Source: Desulfatirhabdium butyrativorans DSM 18734
Lineage (GTDB): Bacteria; Desulfobacterota; Desulfobacteria; Desulfobacterales; Desulfatirhabdiaceae
Assembly (NCBI RefSeq): GCF_000429925.1
Contig: NZ_AUCU01000020.1
Location: forward strand, 41,306 to 105,305
Length of the DNA: 64,000 nucleotides
Reading direction: 5' to 3'
The position numbers were made by a program, and so were the translations under genes. This document shows positions 1 to 10,300 of the stretch, in pieces; the stretch's first letter is position 1; each line of letters starts with the position of its first letter. The notes under the pieces are model-generated. The model saw only the letters and a program-made list of their open reading frames with translations, was not told the origin of the DNA and did no database searches.

Positions 1-1124
1 ATGACCATGGCATAGCGGAAAATCGCAAACAGCTTCAACCATGCCAGATAGGAAACGGCCAGGAAGCTGAACAGAAACGGCTCCATCGAATGCCGCTCTT
101 TCAGCGGATTGAAGGAGGGCTGGCTCGTCTGGCCTGCAGAACCCCGGTTCGACAGCCATCGAATGCTCGCAGCAAGACCCAGCATGTACAGAACCGGAAG
201 CCGCCAGTCCTGAAAACTGACCTCCGAAATTTTCCTCGGTGCGATGGCGAAACAAAATACCTTCATCAGGTATTCGCCAATGGTCCGGGGCAAAAAGCGC
301 GTATCCCGATAGTCTCCAGCCTGCGCCATTGGAGAGTGAAAAAATTGGTTGAAATAGGGAAACAGCGGGTTGTGAAATCGTTTCCACATTTCATAGAGCC
401 AGAACCCGCTCGATGCAGCCATGCCGATCAGCACACCGACGCCGAAAACGAAGGCGAATACAAACCGAACGGCAAACGGAATATCGAAGGTCAAAAACGC
501 AAGACACAGGCCGACGGCATAGACGGCGGACGGTTGCTTGAATCCTGCCGCCAGCCCCACCAGGGTACCGGCGGCGAGCAGAATCGATATGCGCTCAGCC
601 CATGAGGCGTTGAGCAGCCGCTCCTCACGCGAGACAATCAGCAGCAGACTGAGCAAAACGGGCAGGCTGAGCAGGTTGTCACTGAACATGGTGCCCAGTT
701 CACTGACATTTCCAGCGCCGCTGACCCCAGCAACAGCGACCAAAAAGGCGATGATCGGCGCATCCTGCTCCCGCACACGATCCAGAAACCGCCGGGCAAT
801 AGCCAGAAGCAGCGGGAAATTCAACCCCTGGATGAAACCGAGCAGGAAGGCGGTGCTCTTGGGCGGAAGCCAGCTCACCGCATAATAGAAGGGGACATAT
901 AAGAGAGGATTATAGAAAGATGCGATCTGGGCCGCCAGGGCATCGTATGCCAATCTGCCGTTCAGAAAAGCATAGGGATTGTAAAAATGGTAATTCCGTA
1001 AATCCCAATTGGCGTCCTGACCGAGAAGGATGGCAGCAAGTCCGCTCAAGATCGGCATGCCGATCCAGGACAAGAGCGGTATCCCGATCTGCGTCATTCT
1101 GTTGGAACGTATGGTTGTGCTCAT
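1..1124 (-). CDS. Multi-pass membrane protein, 3' end outside window
   Basis: About 374 residues are visible, reading from an ATG at 1124 down to the window edge with no stop, so the C-terminus is missing. The protein is rich in long hydrophobic stretches and has an early conserved-looking block, NWDLRNYHFYNPYAFLNGR, shortly after the first membrane segment. That layout (a membrane helix, then an acidic or aromatic loop, then many helices) resembles GT-C type glycosyltransferases and the uncharacterised membrane proteins related to them. I cannot name a substrate. It would sit in the inner membrane and may act in polysaccharide or lipid-linked sugar metabolism, which would fit murJ next door, but that is inference. 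The gene ends of murJ (1403) and this start are 278 bp apart, so they need not share a transcript. Confidence 0.75.
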   Translation of the reverse strand, partial: MSTTIRSNRMTQIGIPLLSWIGMPILSGLAAILLGQDANWDLRNYHFYNPYAFLNGRLAYDALAAQIASFYNPLLYVPFYYAVSWLPPKSTAFLLGFIQGLNFPLLLAIARRFLDRVREQDAPIIAFLVAVAGVSGAGNVSELGTMFSDNLLSLPVLLSLLLIVSREERLLNASWAERISILLAAGTLVGLAAGFKQPSAVYAVGLCLAFLTFDIPFAVRFVFAFVFGVGVLIGMAASSGFWLYEMWKRFHNPLFPYFNQFFHSPMAQAGDYRDTRFLPRTIGEYLMKVFCFAIAPRKISEVSFQDWRLPVLYMLGLAASIRWLSNRGSAGQTSQPSFNPLKERHSMEPFLFSFLAVSYLAWLKLFAIFRYAMV

Positions 1125-1402
1125 GAGCGATGGCGTGAACCTTGTGGTGAATCAGGGCAGCGGTCCATTTCGCACTTCAGAAGACCGGCCGATCGATTGG
1201 GCGCTCTATAGTATGAAAGCCGATGCCGTGTCAAACAGGATCGGGGTTTTTCGGGCGCTTTCGAACACAAACCGAAGGGTTATCGCAAAACAGGAGTCAG
1301 GAGCCGGAATATAGGCGTAAAAAGTTGGAAGAGCGGCGGTTGGCGCCATTTTTCGGTTCCGGGATAGCCCCATACCGATGTGAACCTGCATGCGGGTATG
1401 AC

Positions 1403-3007
1403 TCATTTCTGTCTTCCCATGCCCATTTTCCCGACTCCTGGAATCCTGCGCAAGAGCGCGTTCCATTCCTCGATATGCAACAGTTTTGCAGCACCGCTCA
1501 TGAGAATCAAAAACAGCAGGCCCATCGAGGCACAGAGCGCGAGACTGAGATGAACCTCGGTCAGGGCGGTGAGCGATTGCCGCAGCAATACCCGTATTGG
1601 CTCCAGAATCGCTCCCAGAACGATCCCGATGCCGATCATCCTGCCGATGGCCCGGTAAACCAGTGCATGATCCGGATGCGCATGTGTCTTTGCCCATAAG
1701 CCGAATAGAATGCCGACCTGAAGCCAGGCGGACAGAGACAGGGAAAAGGCGACCCCCACCGTACCGAATCCCTTCATGAAAAGCACGAAAATCGGGATGC
1801 ACAGCAGTGCTACCATCGTCCCGATCAGGGAAGGCGTCAGGGTATTCTGCATGGCATAATATCCTCTGACGACAAGGGTTTGTGCGGAAAACGCGAAACT
1901 TCCGGCAAGAACCCATGGCAGCAGGCCCGCCGTAATCCGGGTGGCTTCCAGGTCGAATCGCCCCCTTTGAAACAGCAGCACAACGATTTCGTGGCGCATG
2001 ACCATCAGGAGTACCGACACCGGAATGATGAGAACCAGATACCGGATCGTCGAATTGAGCAGGCGGTTCATCTCGAAGTGTTTTCCCTCTGCCGCAAGCT
2101 GGGTAAGATAGGGATAGGATGCTGTCCCGACTGCCTGGCCGAAAACACCGGCAAGCATGAATACGATCCGCAGACCGTAATTGAGCGCTGCAATGCTGCC
2201 TGTTGCCAGATAGGAACCGAAAAAGCGATAGAAGATTTCCGTGGAAAAACTCATTCCGATACCCAGAATGAGCGGCAACGTCGTCAGCAGGTATCGTTTG
2301 AGAATCGGGTGCCAAAGGTCGAAACAGGGATAGAGACGCAAGCCCGCCCTTCGGGCGCCGATCCATTGCAGCAGAAAATGTCCGAAAAAAGCCCCGGACA
2401 GAACACCCCAGGAAAATCCCTCCATGCCGATGCGCCTGCCCAGTGCCAGCCCGCCCAGGATCATGCCGGTATTATAGACGAGCGGCGCCAGGGCCGGAAA
2501 CAGGAACCGCCCCTGCGCATACTGGACCGCTGATAACAGCCCGCCGATAAAAAAGCAGCCTTGGGCTGGCACGATGATCCGGGTCATGCGGACTGCAGCA
2601 GCCAACACACGGGGATCGCTGACCCCCGGAGCCAGCCAGTGCAGCAGCTGCGGGGCAAACACCCATGTCAGAATCAGCACCAGCGCCATCAACAGGCCAA
2701 ACCCGCTCAGGATGATGGACAGACTTTTCCACCCTTCCTGCTCCCGGTCTGTCACCAGAAAATGCGTGAAAATGGGAATGAAGGTGATCGAGAGGAAACC
2801 GCTTCCGGAGGCATGGTTGAGAATTTCGGGTACGATGAAGGCGATCTGATATGCATCGACATCCGGCCCCACCCCCCCGACCCAGGCGATGGTCATCTCC
2901 CGAACCAGGCCGAGCAAACGACTGAGAAAGACCGAGGCCATCAGGATCAGGGAAGCTTTACCGATATTCTTTCGACAGGAATCCTTCATGATGTTCTGGC
3001 GGATCAT
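1403..3007 (-). CDS. murJ: Lipid II flippase MurJ (MviN family)
   Basis: About 534 residues with the MurJ/MviN layout: an N-terminal segment with KASLILMASVFLSRLLGLVR, then roughly 13-14 hydrophobic helices, and conserved internal motifs such as NYGLRI and RGYYAMQNT. MurJ moves the lipid-linked peptidoglycan precursor lipid II across the inner membrane. The frame stays open up to 3106 through a TTG codon, but the homologous part begins near the ATG at 3007 (MIRQNIM) or the one at 2989. An AAGGA stretch lies very close to the 3007 ATG, so the exact start is uncertain. A divergent small gene starts at 3173, so promoters of both genes probably lie in the short interval between. Confidence 0.93.
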   Translation of the reverse strand: MIRQNIMKDSCRKNIGKASLILMASVFLSRLLGLVREMTIAWVGGVGPDVDAYQIAFIVPEILNHASGSGFLSITFIPIFTHFLVTDREQEGWKSLSIILSGFGLLMALVLILTWVFAPQLLHWLAPGVSDPRVLAAAVRMTRIIVPAQGCFFIGGLLSAVQYAQGRFLFPALAPLVYNTGMILGGLALGRRIGMEGFSWGVLSGAFFGHFLLQWIGARRAGLRLYPCFDLWHPILKRYLLTTLPLILGIGMSFSTEIFYRFFGSYLATGSIAALNYGLRIVFMLAGVFGQAVGTASYPYLTQLAAEGKHFEMNRLLNSTIRYLVLIIPVSVLLMVMRHEIVVLLFQRGRFDLEATRITAGLLPWVLAGSFAFSAQTLVVRGYYAMQNTLTPSLIGTMVALLCIPIFVLFMKGFGTVGVAFSLSLSAWLQVGILFGLWAKTHAHPDHALVYRAIGRMIGIGIVLGAILEPIRVLLRQSLTALTEVHLSLALCASMGLLFLILMSGAAKLLHIEEWNALLRRIPGVGKMGMGRQK

Positions 3008-3172
3008 TTCCTTTTTGAACTGGATCACCGTTGACAAAGGGGCATAGAAGGCATAATTTTGAACCGGTTTTTCCCAGAAGCACCAATGAGATTCCTTCTT
3101 ATTCAAGCAAGATGGGGAAAGCCTTCATTTTCATTCTTTCAATTTTCACCATGCCCGGAGGAGCAGCACAAT

Positions 3173-3520
3173 ATGCCAGAATCCTTTCATGTTCCCGAAG
3201 AAATGACCGGAGCATTCAATCGCCTGATGAACCGCATTGCCCCGGAGCATCGCGATAACGAATCGACCCGACGCATTGTTCTGGCTTTGCTCAAAATCGG
3301 CGGAGAGCCTCTTTCCAGACAATGGGCTGAAACGATCAAAAAATCTTTCCCGGATGTTGCCTCTCTGTTCAAAAGACCGACACGGGAGGTTTCCGCCGAA
3401 GATGACAATGCGCCTGAAACGGCCGAAACCATATCCGAAGAAGCGCTTTCGGAAGGAGACGACGAGCCGTTCGACCCGAAAATGGAAGACGACCTCGCCG
3501 ATCCTTCCGAACTGGATTGA
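3173..3520 (+). CDS. Conserved-looking small acidic hypothetical protein
   Basis: 115 residues. I chose the ATG at 3173 because a GGAGGAG stretch lies about ten bases upstream; an earlier in-frame start would add a segment with no visible domain. The first 60 residues are mixed helical, with the segment STRRIVLALLKIGGEPLSR. The last 45 are strongly acidic and disordered-looking, ending in PSELD. No family was recognised. The gene is divergent from murJ and convergent with hisD, so it stands alone. The ordered, alpha-helical core with an acidic tail could be a small cytoplasmic adaptor, but no function is claimed. Confidence 0.65.
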   Translation: MPESFHVPEEMTGAFNRLMNRIAPEHRDNESTRRIVLALLKIGGEPLSRQWAETIKKSFPDVASLFKRPTREVSAEDDNAPETAETISEEALSEGDDEPFDPKMEDDLADPSELD

Positions 3521-3545
3521 ACCGCCAAATCGACAGGGTGTTTTC

Positions 3546-4862
3546 TCAGCTGCCTTCTTCAAGGCGGATGGCTACGGATCGGGCATGTGCGCCCAGCCCT
3601 TCGGTTTCGGCAAGCCGCATCACGTGTTCAGCCTCTTTCACGAACGCTTCCTTCGAATAATAGATCAGACTCGTCTTCTTGATGAAATGTTCCACGGACA
3701 GCGCCGATGAAAATCGTGCGCTGCCTGCCGTAGGCAGGACATGGTTGGGGCCTGCAATATAATCGCCCATGGGTTCCGGCGTATAATGACCGGCAAAGAC
3801 AGCGCCTGCATGACGAATATCCGGCAGCAAATCGAAGGGCTTCTCCACCAGAAGCTCCAGGTGCTCGGGTGCGATCCGGTTGGCCAGCACAATGGCCGCT
3901 CCCATGTCCGGAACCACAAAGATCGCGCCATAATGGGCAAGCGATTCCTTGGCGATATCCTGCCGATGCAAATCCGTAAGCTGTTTTTCAATCTGATCGG
4001 AAACACCGGCGGCAAGTTGCTGCGATGTCGTAATCAGAATTGCAGATGCGACACGATCGTGTTCGGCCTGTGAAAGCAGGTCTGCAGCCGCAAATTCGGC
4101 TCGGGCGGATGAATCGGCAAGGATGAGGATTTCACTGGGTCCGGCGATCATGTCGATACCGACCATGCCGGATACGATTTTTTTGGCCAGTGTCACATAG
4201 GTATTTCCCGGTCCAACGATCACATCGCAGCGATCGATACGCTCGGTACCAAAGGCCATTGCCGCGATGGCCCATGCGCTTCCCGCCTTGAAAACGTCGT
4301 GCACTCCTGCCCTGGATGCCGCAACCAGCAAATGCGGATCGATATTTCCGTTCCGATCCGCAGGGGTCGTCATCACGATACGGCGGACACCTGCGATGCA
4401 AGCAGGAATCGCACCCATAAGCACCGAAGATACCAGCGGTGTTTTTCCACCCTTCCCTCCGGGAACGTAAATACCTGCAACATCAACCGGATGAACGATC
4501 TGCCCGGTCAAGACGCCTGATCGATCGGTCATCATTCGGGAATGGGGTGCCTGCATCCGATGAAAGCGCTCTATCTGCACGTAGGCCAGATCGAGAGACT
4601 GGCGGAAGGATTCGGAAATCATTGTTTCAGCATGCCGAAATTCGGCTTCGCCAACCCGAAGCCCATCGACGGAAAGCTCGGGAGAATCGAATCGGTTGAC
4701 ATAGGCTATGACGGCTTCATCTCCCTTGAGACGTACCTCCTGGATGATCCGCTGGACCGCAACCTCATCTTTCCTGCCGTAAACGAGTTTTCGGCGAGAA
4801 ATCTTCTGAAGCCTGTTTTCAGCGGCCCTGGATGGATAACGATAAATACGAATACTCATCAT
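3546..4862 (-). CDS. hisD: Histidinol dehydrogenase
   Basis: 438 residues, the usual length. HisD performs the last two steps of histidine synthesis, oxidising L-histidinol to histidine with two NAD+ and a zinc ion. Family signatures are present in order: IYVPGGKGG, the VGPGNTYVTLAKK region, the AEHD segment, PEHLEL and the C-terminal GDYIAGPNHVLPTAG. Two adjacent ATG codons (4862 and 4859) follow AAGGACAG, so the start is certain within one residue. No other his gene is adjacent; rluD lies about 230 bp upstream with unremarkable sequence between. Confidence 0.96.
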   Translation of the reverse strand: MMSIRIYRYPSRAAENRLQKISRRKLVYGRKDEVAVQRIIQEVRLKGDEAVIAYVNRFDSPELSVDGLRVGEAEFRHAETMISESFRQSLDLAYVQIERFHRMQAPHSRMMTDRSGVLTGQIVHPVDVAGIYVPGGKGGKTPLVSSVLMGAIPACIAGVRRIVMTTPADRNGNIDPHLLVAASRAGVHDVFKAGSAWAIAAMAFGTERIDRCDVIVGPGNTYVTLAKKIVSGMVGIDMIAGPSEILILADSSARAEFAAADLLSQAEHDRVASAILITTSQQLAAGVSDQIEKQLTDLHRQDIAKESLAHYGAIFVVPDMGAAIVLANRIAPEHLELLVEKPFDLLPDIRHAGAVFAGHYTPEPMGDYIAGPNHVLPTAGSARFSSALSVEHFIKKTSLIYYSKEAFVKEAEHVMRLAETEGLGAHARSVAIRLEEGS

Positions 4863-5090
4863 CTGTCCTTATTGGGTGCCTGAACGGCAACCCCGTTTTT
4901 TGCCTGCACCGAACCGGAGGGCAGGCAGCTTGGCGATACAGCGGGTACTTTGTCTGAAGCAGCGGCACTCACGTATACGGTCACGACTTATGCATGTTAC
5001 GGGCTGAACCGTATCGATAAACGCCCACAAGGGAGCACGCCACGACCCCGAGATGCCCATCAACCACAGGGGATACTTTTCTTAAAAATT

Positions 5091-6047
5091 TCAGCTTGAA
5101 GCCTCCATGCGGAGAATCCCGAGAATTTCCGCCATATCCGTTGGAATCGGCGCACAAAATGACATCCAATCCCCGGTAACCGGATGATGAAAGGCCAGCT
5201 TCCATGCATGCAACATCGGGCGAGGCATCATGGCGACAAGCCTTGCATGGCGACCCAGGGCCATTTTCCGGCCATAGACCGCGTCTCCGGCAATGGGATG
5301 GCCAATGGCCGATAAATGTACCCGAATCTGGTGCGTTCTTCCTGTTTGAATGTCGATTTCAAGAAGCGTTGCCTTTTCAAAGCGTTCCTGAATTCGCCAG
5401 CAGGATACGGCCTTTCGGCTTTTGGCGGCATGCACGGACATTTTTTTCCGATCCACCGGATGCCTTCCAATCGGAAGATCGATCCGTCCTTCCGGGGTGT
5501 TCATTCGGCCGCACACCAGCGCCACGTAAGTCTTTCGAACCAGCCGCTGTTTGAACTGGATCGCAAGTCCGTTCTGAGCTGTATCGGATTTTGCGACAAC
5601 CAGCACCCCGCTTGTATCCTTGTCGAGTCGGTGAACAATGCCCGGCCGGATCTTGCCGCCAATCGATGCAAGATTGCTGCAATGGAAGAGAATGGCGTTG
5701 ACCAATGTCCCGGAGGCATGGCCGGGTGCCGGATGCACCACGAGACCGGGCTGTTTGTCAAGCACCAGAATGGCCTCATCCTCGTAGAGGGGATGAATCG
5801 GGATGGGTTCCGGAGGGGTTTCAATCGGTTCGGGTTCCGGAATATCGATGCGGATGCATTCTCCGGATCGAACCCGCACGCCTGCTTTTCGAACCCGAGC
5901 CTCTCCGGTGAAGACACGATCGTGCTGAATCAGGTTGGCGATAAAGGATCGGGAACATTCGGGCAGGTGCTCCGTCAGAAATACATCCAACCGCTTTCCA
6001 TCCGCCTCAGGCGGCACCGGTATGGTGTGGATACGCCCGGATGTCAT
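5091..6047 (-). CDS. rluD: 23S rRNA pseudouridine synthase, RluD family
   Basis: 318 residues: an N-terminal S4 RNA-binding domain (about residues 15-75), then the RluA/RluD catalytic domain with the signature HRLDKDTSG, where the aspartate is the catalytic nucleophile, and GRTHQIRVH near residue 240. The enzyme isomerises uridines in 23S rRNA helix 69 if it is a true RluD; the family also includes RluC-like enzymes with other targets. Its start overlaps the carD stop by four bases (ATGA), so the two genes are co-translated from carD. Confidence 0.92.
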   Translation of the reverse strand: MTSGRIHTIPVPPEADGKRLDVFLTEHLPECSRSFIANLIQHDRVFTGEARVRKAGVRVRSGECIRIDIPEPEPIETPPEPIPIHPLYEDEAILVLDKQPGLVVHPAPGHASGTLVNAILFHCSNLASIGGKIRPGIVHRLDKDTSGVLVVAKSDTAQNGLAIQFKQRLVRKTYVALVCGRMNTPEGRIDLPIGRHPVDRKKMSVHAAKSRKAVSCWRIQERFEKATLLEIDIQTGRTHQIRVHLSAIGHPIAGDAVYGRKMALGRHARLVAMMPRPMLHAWKLAFHHPVTGDWMSFCAPIPTDMAEILGILRMEASS

Positions 6048-6574
6048 GCGATCGATGCGGTGGCAGATTCCTTCCCCTGGAAAATGTCCTCGATTTCCGA
6101 GAGAATGGATGCTTCAGCCATTTGCCGGGATGTGGACAACTCCATCACCAGCAGGGATTGGGCCAGATCGTGCAGTTTTCGTTCGCCAAAGGAGAGGTCC
6201 TTGGCTGTTTTCAGCCGGTGCAGCTCCCGAAAAACAATCGCAATATCATCGATAGAGCCGCTTTTGATCCGCTCCGCATAGTCCCGGTAGCGCTTATTCC
6301 ATGCCGATGTTGGATCGGTCGTATTCCGGCTTTCCCGGAACAGGGCATAGATTCTGGGAATTTCACACGGATCGATCACGGATCGCAGCCCGACAGAACA
6401 AACATTGCAGGTCGGAATCATCACGATGGTCTGCGTGTTCAGCAGCTTGAGAATATAGAAATCCAGCACGGCTCCGTTGATGGTCCGTTTCTGGACCGAT
6501 TCGATACGCCCGACTCCATGAGCGGGATACACCACCATATCGCCAATATCAAAGGGGCGGGTTTTCGATTCCAT
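6044..6574 (-). CDS. carD: CarD-family transcriptional regulator
   Basis: 176 residues from the ATG at 6574, which has AAGG about ten bases upstream; an upstream ATG at 6592 would add six residues. The N-terminal half is a CarD/CdnL RNA-polymerase-interacting domain with FDIGDMVVYPAHGVGRI, and the C-terminal half is helical (YRDYAERIKSG, RELHRLKTAKDLSFGERK), matching CdnL proteins that stabilise the open promoter complex. CarD-type proteins bind the beta subunit lobe. It shares an ATGA overlap with rluD downstream. Confidence 0.93.
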   Translation of the reverse strand: MESKTRPFDIGDMVVYPAHGVGRIESVQKRTINGAVLDFYILKLLNTQTIVMIPTCNVCSVGLRSVIDPCEIPRIYALFRESRNTTDPTSAWNKRYRDYAERIKSGSIDDIAIVFRELHRLKTAKDLSFGERKLHDLAQSLLVMELSTSRQMAEASILSEIEDIFQGKESATASIA

Positions 6575-6592
6575 TGGGGCACAACCTTCCAT

Positions 6593-6960
6593 GGGCCTGT
6601 TTTGCTACAGCGGGCCCAGCGCGATCCGGATCTCAGATTGTCACCGGATTTTGGGGGAATTTCGCTACAGTGAATCATCGTCGATGTCATCAGACCGAAG
6701 CCATGGCATTCATTTCCGAAAATCCGTATCTTCTGTCCGATGTTCTCGAATCATATCAGGTTCGCCCCTTCGATTCAAATGCATTCTCGATCAACGACCA
6801 TATCCGGGGTTTTCCAGGTTGCCCGCCAATGCCAAGAGCCGATACCCGCTGTTTCGGGGTACCGGCTCCTGGTTGAGACGATTTGTCCAGAACCGCTATG
6901 GATGCGGATAAAGCGGACCTTCAGCCCTATCCGCGTCCGGCAACATGGCTTTCCATGGGA
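6593..6960. other. 368-bp intergenic region between carD and hppA
   Basis: No gene is supported here; the short open frames on the plus strand lack family signals. It should contain the carD promoter (minus strand, near 6600-6750) and the 3' end of the hppA transcript. The only clear structure is the hairpin at 6836-6868. Confidence 0.6.
6836..6868 (-). terminator. Hairpin downstream of hppA, possible terminator
   Basis: The arms GAGCCGATACCC and GGGTACCGGCTC pair at eleven of twelve positions around a nine-base loop. It lies about 95 bp beyond the hppA stop. Neither side carries a run of T, so intrinsic termination is uncertain. Confidence 0.35.
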
Positions 6961-8982
6961 TTACAACAGGAAAGGAACCATGAGCAGGGCCACAACGTTG
7001 AGGATTTTGATCATCGGGTTGACGGCAGGGCCAGCGGTGTCTTTGTAGGGGTCGCCTACGGTGTCGCCGGTAACGGCTGCCTTATGGGCATCGCTGCCTT
7101 TTCCACCCAAGTGTCCATCTTCGATATATTTCTTGGCATTGTCCCATGCCGCACCGCCTGTGGTCATGGAGATGGCCACAAAAAGTCCGGTCACGATGCT
7201 GCCGATCAGAAGACCGCCCAGGGCCACTTTGCCCAGCAGGAAGCCGACGAGCAGCGGAGCCACGACGGGAAGCAGTGCGGGGATGATCATTTCTTTCAAT
7301 GCGAACTTGGTGACGATATCGACGCATGCGCCGTAATCGGGTTTTGCGGTGCCTTCCATGATCCCGGGAATGGTGCGGAACTGACGACGGACTTCATCGA
7401 CGACCGCGCCGCCGGCATTTCCGACTGCCTTCATGGCGATGGAGGCGAACAGGTAGGGCAGAAGACCACCGATGAACAGACCGATGATGACGTTGACATC
7501 GGAGAGGTCGAACTTGATCATTGCGGCTTTGTCGCCGCCGCCACGAATGGCGAATTCCTGAACGTATGCTGCAAAAAGTACCAGAGCGGCAAGACCGGCG
7601 GAGCCGATGGCATAGCCCTTGGTGACGGCCTTGGTGGTGTTGCCTACCGCATCGAGCGGATCGGTGACGGCGCGGACACTGTCTTCCATTTCGGACATTT
7701 CGGCGATGCCGCCGGCGTTGTCTGTGATCGGGCCGTAAGCATCAATTGCGATGACCATACCGGTCATGGAGAGCATGGACATGGCTGCCATGGCAATGCC
7801 GTAAAGACCGGCAAAGTGATAAGCGGTCATGATCGAAACGCAGATGACCAGCACCGGTGCCGCAGTGGCCTGCATGCTGACCGCAAGGCCGGCGATGATG
7901 TTGGTGCCGTGACCGGTGGAGGACGCTTCGGCAATGCCTTTGACCGGACCGTATTTACCGGTGTAGTACTCGGTGATGATGACGATGACGACCGTCAGGA
8001 TCAACCCGACCAGCGTGCAGTAATAAATGGCCATCGGGGTAATGGTGCCCAGACCGCCCATGAACTTCTGGCATGCAAAATAGAAAACGGCCGCTGCGAT
8101 GATCGCTGCGCCGAACATGCCCTTGTACAGAGCGCCCATGATGTATTCGCTTTTTCCGCCCAGGCGGACAAAAAACATGGCGATCATGGATGCCACGATG
8201 GAGACGGCGCCAAGGATCAGCGGAAATTCGGTAGCCATCGCAACTTTGGGGAACATCAGGTGGCCGATCAGCATTGCAGCCACAGCCGTTACGGCGTAAG
8301 TCTCGAACAGGTCTGCGGCCATACCGGCGCAGTCACCGACGTTGTCACCGACGTTATCGGCAATGACTGCCGGGTTTCTGGGATCGTCTTCCGGAATGCC
8401 GGCTTCGACCTTACCGACCAGATCGGCGCCCACATCTGCACCCTTGGTGAAGATACCGCCGCCCAGCCGGGCAAAAATCGAAATCAGGCTGCCGCCGAAA
8501 CCAAGGGCAACCAGCGAAATGACATCGCGCGTGAAGGTGTAGTAGCCGGCAACCGCTGTCAGTGCAAGGCCAGCCACCATCATACCCGTAACCGATCCAC
8601 CCTTGAATGCCATGGCCAAACCTGCGGCAAGCCCTTTTCTCGCGGCTTCAGCCGTACGGACATTCGCAATGACCGAAACCCGCATCCCGACATAACCCGC
8701 CAGAAAGGATGCGGCTGCGCCGACCAGAAAGCCGATGGCGTTCTTGGCGCCCATGGTGCCGAAAATGATCAGGAAAATGACGCCTCCTGCGATGGCCATG
8801 GTTTTCAACTGCCGGTTCAGGTAGGCGATGGCGCCTTCCTTGATCGCGCTGGCAATGGTCTGCATTCTTTCATTTCCAGCAGGTGCCCCCTTGACGATGC
8901 TGGCAATGGAGATGGCAAACAATACTCCGATCAAACCCACAACGGTACATGCGAGTGGTACGTTATTCAGAAAAAGTTGCAT
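6961..8982 (-). CDS. hppA: Membrane-bound proton-pumping pyrophosphatase (K+-independent type)
   Basis: 673 residues with about 15-16 membrane helices. It couples hydrolysis of pyrophosphate to ion pumping across the inner membrane. The substrate-binding motifs are intact: [20 protein letters not shown] near residues 190-215, [10 protein letters not shown] and [18 protein letters not shown] near the C-terminus. The segment [15 protein letters not shown] carries lysine and threonine at the two positions that in this family separate K+-independent proton pumps from K+-dependent ones (which have alanine at the first), so I infer a K+-independent H+ pump. A strong ribosome site, GGGAGGTAAGA, precedes the ATG. 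Such pumps are common in syntrophic and sulphate-reducing bacteria, where pyrophosphate from sulphate activation is a fuel. Confidence 0.96.
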   Translation of the reverse strand: MQLFLNNVPLACTVVGLIGVLFAISIASIVKGAPAGNERMQTIASAIKEGAIAYLNRQLKTMAIAGGVIFLIIFGTMGAKNAIGFLVGAAASFLAGYVGMRVSVIANVRTAEAARKGLAAGLAMAFKGGSVTGMMVAGLALTAVAGYYTFTRDVISLVALGFGGSLISIFARLGGGIFTKGADVGADLVGKVEAGIPEDDPRNPAVIADNVGDNVGDCAGMAADLFETYAVTAVAAMLIGHLMFPKVAMATEFPLILGAVSIVASMIAMFFVRLGGKSEYIMGALYKGMFGAAIIAAAVFYFACQKFMGGLGTITPMAIYYCTLVGLILTVVIVIITEYYTGKYGPVKGIAEASSTGHGTNIIAGLAVSMQATAAPVLVICVSIMTAYHFAGLYGIAMAAMSMLSMTGMVIAIDAYGPITDNAGGIAEMSEMEDSVRAVTDPLDAVGNTTKAVTKGYAIGSAGLAALVLFAAYVQEFAIRGGGDKAAMIKFDLSDVNVIIGLFIGGLLPYLFASIAMKAVGNAGGAVVDEVRRQFRTIPGIMEGTAKPDYGACVDIVTKFALKEMIIPALLPVVAPLLVGFLLGKVALGGLLIGSIVTGLFVAISMTTGGAAWDNAKKYIEDGHLGGKGSDAHKAAVTGDTVGDPYKDTAGPAVNPMIKILNVVALLMVPFLL

Positions 8983-9020
8983 TCTTACCTCCCATCTGTT
9001 GGTTGACCTACTCTCTTGGT

Positions 9021-9590
9021 TCAGGCTCTGTTAAACCGGTTCATCCCATCCGTTGTTCCCCGACAAAGGATGGTTGCCACCGCATCGCAGGCTTTTCTCA
9101 ACCACTCGGGCAACCGCTCGCTTTCATCGGCGCTGAAAGCCGAAAGCACATGGTCGGGTCCCGATACGCCGGCGGGTGGATGGCCGATACCCATCCGGAT
9201 GCGAATAAATCCATCATCCTGAAAAGTATCGATGATCGACTGAATTCCCTTGTGCCCTGCGCTCCCCCCTTTCTCCTTGATTTTGATTCTTCCAAAAACC
9301 AGGTCCATATCATCATGAATGGCGATCACCCGTGAAAGGGGAACGCCGTAAGAACCTGCGGCCCTGAAAATCGGAGGTCCGCTTTGATTCATGTAACACA
9401 GGGGTTTCACCAAAAGTACATCAATCCCTTCGATGGTCCCGCTTCGGATTTCCGCTCCATCCGTGATGGCAGGTTCCTTCGTACGACATGTTTCGCAAAG
9501 TGCATCGATCACGCGGAATCCGATATTGTGCCGAGTTCGTGCATAACGCTCCCCCGGATTTCCAAGACCGGCAACCAGATATTCGGGCAT
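9021..9590 (-). CDS. pth: Peptidyl-tRNA hydrolase
   Basis: 189 residues from the ATG at 9590 ([13 protein letters not shown]), preceded by GGAAAT; a TTG four codons earlier is a weaker alternative. The enzyme frees tRNA from drop-off peptidyl-tRNAs. Catalytic features are visible: the asparagine in GLGNPG, the histidine in TRHNIGF and the aspartate in HDDMDL, plus [12 protein letters not shown]. It is last in the block ispE - tRNA-Gln - prs - rplY - pth, an order conserved in many deltaproteobacteria. Confidence 0.95.
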   Translation of the reverse strand: MPEYLVAGLGNPGERYARTRHNIGFRVIDALCETCRTKEPAITDGAEIRSGTIEGIDVLLVKPLCYMNQSGPPIFRAAGSYGVPLSRVIAIHDDMDLVFGRIKIKEKGGSAGHKGIQSIIDTFQDDGFIRIRMGIGHPPAGVSGPDHVLSAFSADESERLPEWLRKACDAVATILCRGTTDGMNRFNRA

Positions 9591-9646
9591 GGATATTTCC
9601 AAAGATCATCATCTGCACAATCTTCAAAAAATTGAAGCCTGCAGCG

Positions 9647-10273
9647 CTATTTCTTTTCTGCCGCTTCCGGTTCCGCAGCTTCCGCTGCCGCCTGTTCCGG
9701 TTTGTCGGAGGCCATTGTACCCGAAATGACAAGCACGGTTTGATCCGGTTCATCGAGAAAATCGATATGCGGCATCTTCTGAATATCCTGCACATGGACT
9801 GCATCACCGATGTCGAGAGCCGAAATATCGATGTGAATCGCATTGGGCACATCGAAGGGAAGACAGGAAATCTCCAGTTCACGGCAAATGATTTGCAGCA
9901 TCCCCCCGTTTTCGATCCCGATGCATTTTCCTTCTGTAACGACAGGCACCTTGGCCGTGATTTTTCGGTCTTTGGCCACCTCGTAGAAATCGACATGAAC
10001 GGCTTTTCTCTTCAACGGATGGATTTGAATATCCTTGATCATAGCCGTTCGATCGGAAGGATCGCCGTCCGGGATGTGAAGCGTAAATACGATCCGGCCT
10101 GAAGGCGCTTTTCGGAGAGCGAGATCGAGATCATGCTCGGCAATGGTCAGAGAAATGGTTTTGCGTCCGGGGCCGTATAATACGGCAGGCAGCAGACCTT
10201 GTCTGCGCAGCGCCCTGGATGGGCTGTTCCCGGTGGATGTGCGGATGGTGGCATTCAAATCGAGAAGTTCCAA
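9647..10273 (-). CDS. rplY: Ribosomal protein L25, Ctc (long) form
   Basis: 208 residues, the long Ctc form: an N-terminal L25 5S-rRNA-binding domain (to about residue 95, beginning with GNSPSRALRRQGLLPAVLYG) and a C-terminal beta domain (about 100-185). The last 20 residues are an alanine and glutamate rich tail that is typically disordered. It is placed between prs and pth with short gaps (27 and 56 bp), consistent with one operon. Confidence 0.94.
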   Translation of the reverse strand: MELLDLNATIRTSTGNSPSRALRRQGLLPAVLYGPGRKTISLTIAEHDLDLALRKAPSGRIVFTLHIPDGDPSDRTAMIKDIQIHPLKRKAVHVDFYEVAKDRKITAKVPVVTEGKCIGIENGGMLQIICRELEISCLPFDVPNAIHIDISALDIGDAVHVQDIQKMPHIDFLDEPDQTVLVISGTMASDKPEQAAAEAAEPEAAEKK

Positions 10274-10300
10274 AAAAACCTCCTGAGGGTATAATAATGA

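Noticed and set aside
4863..5090. Short frames between hisD and rluD
   Set aside because: No family signal, no ribosome site, and they overlap one another in different frames.
6883..9006. A 707-residue plus-strand frame opposite the pyrophosphatase gene
   Set aside because: Its composition is that of an antisense shadow (very rich in His, Asp and Gly) and the opposite strand encodes a complete, well-conserved pyrophosphatase.
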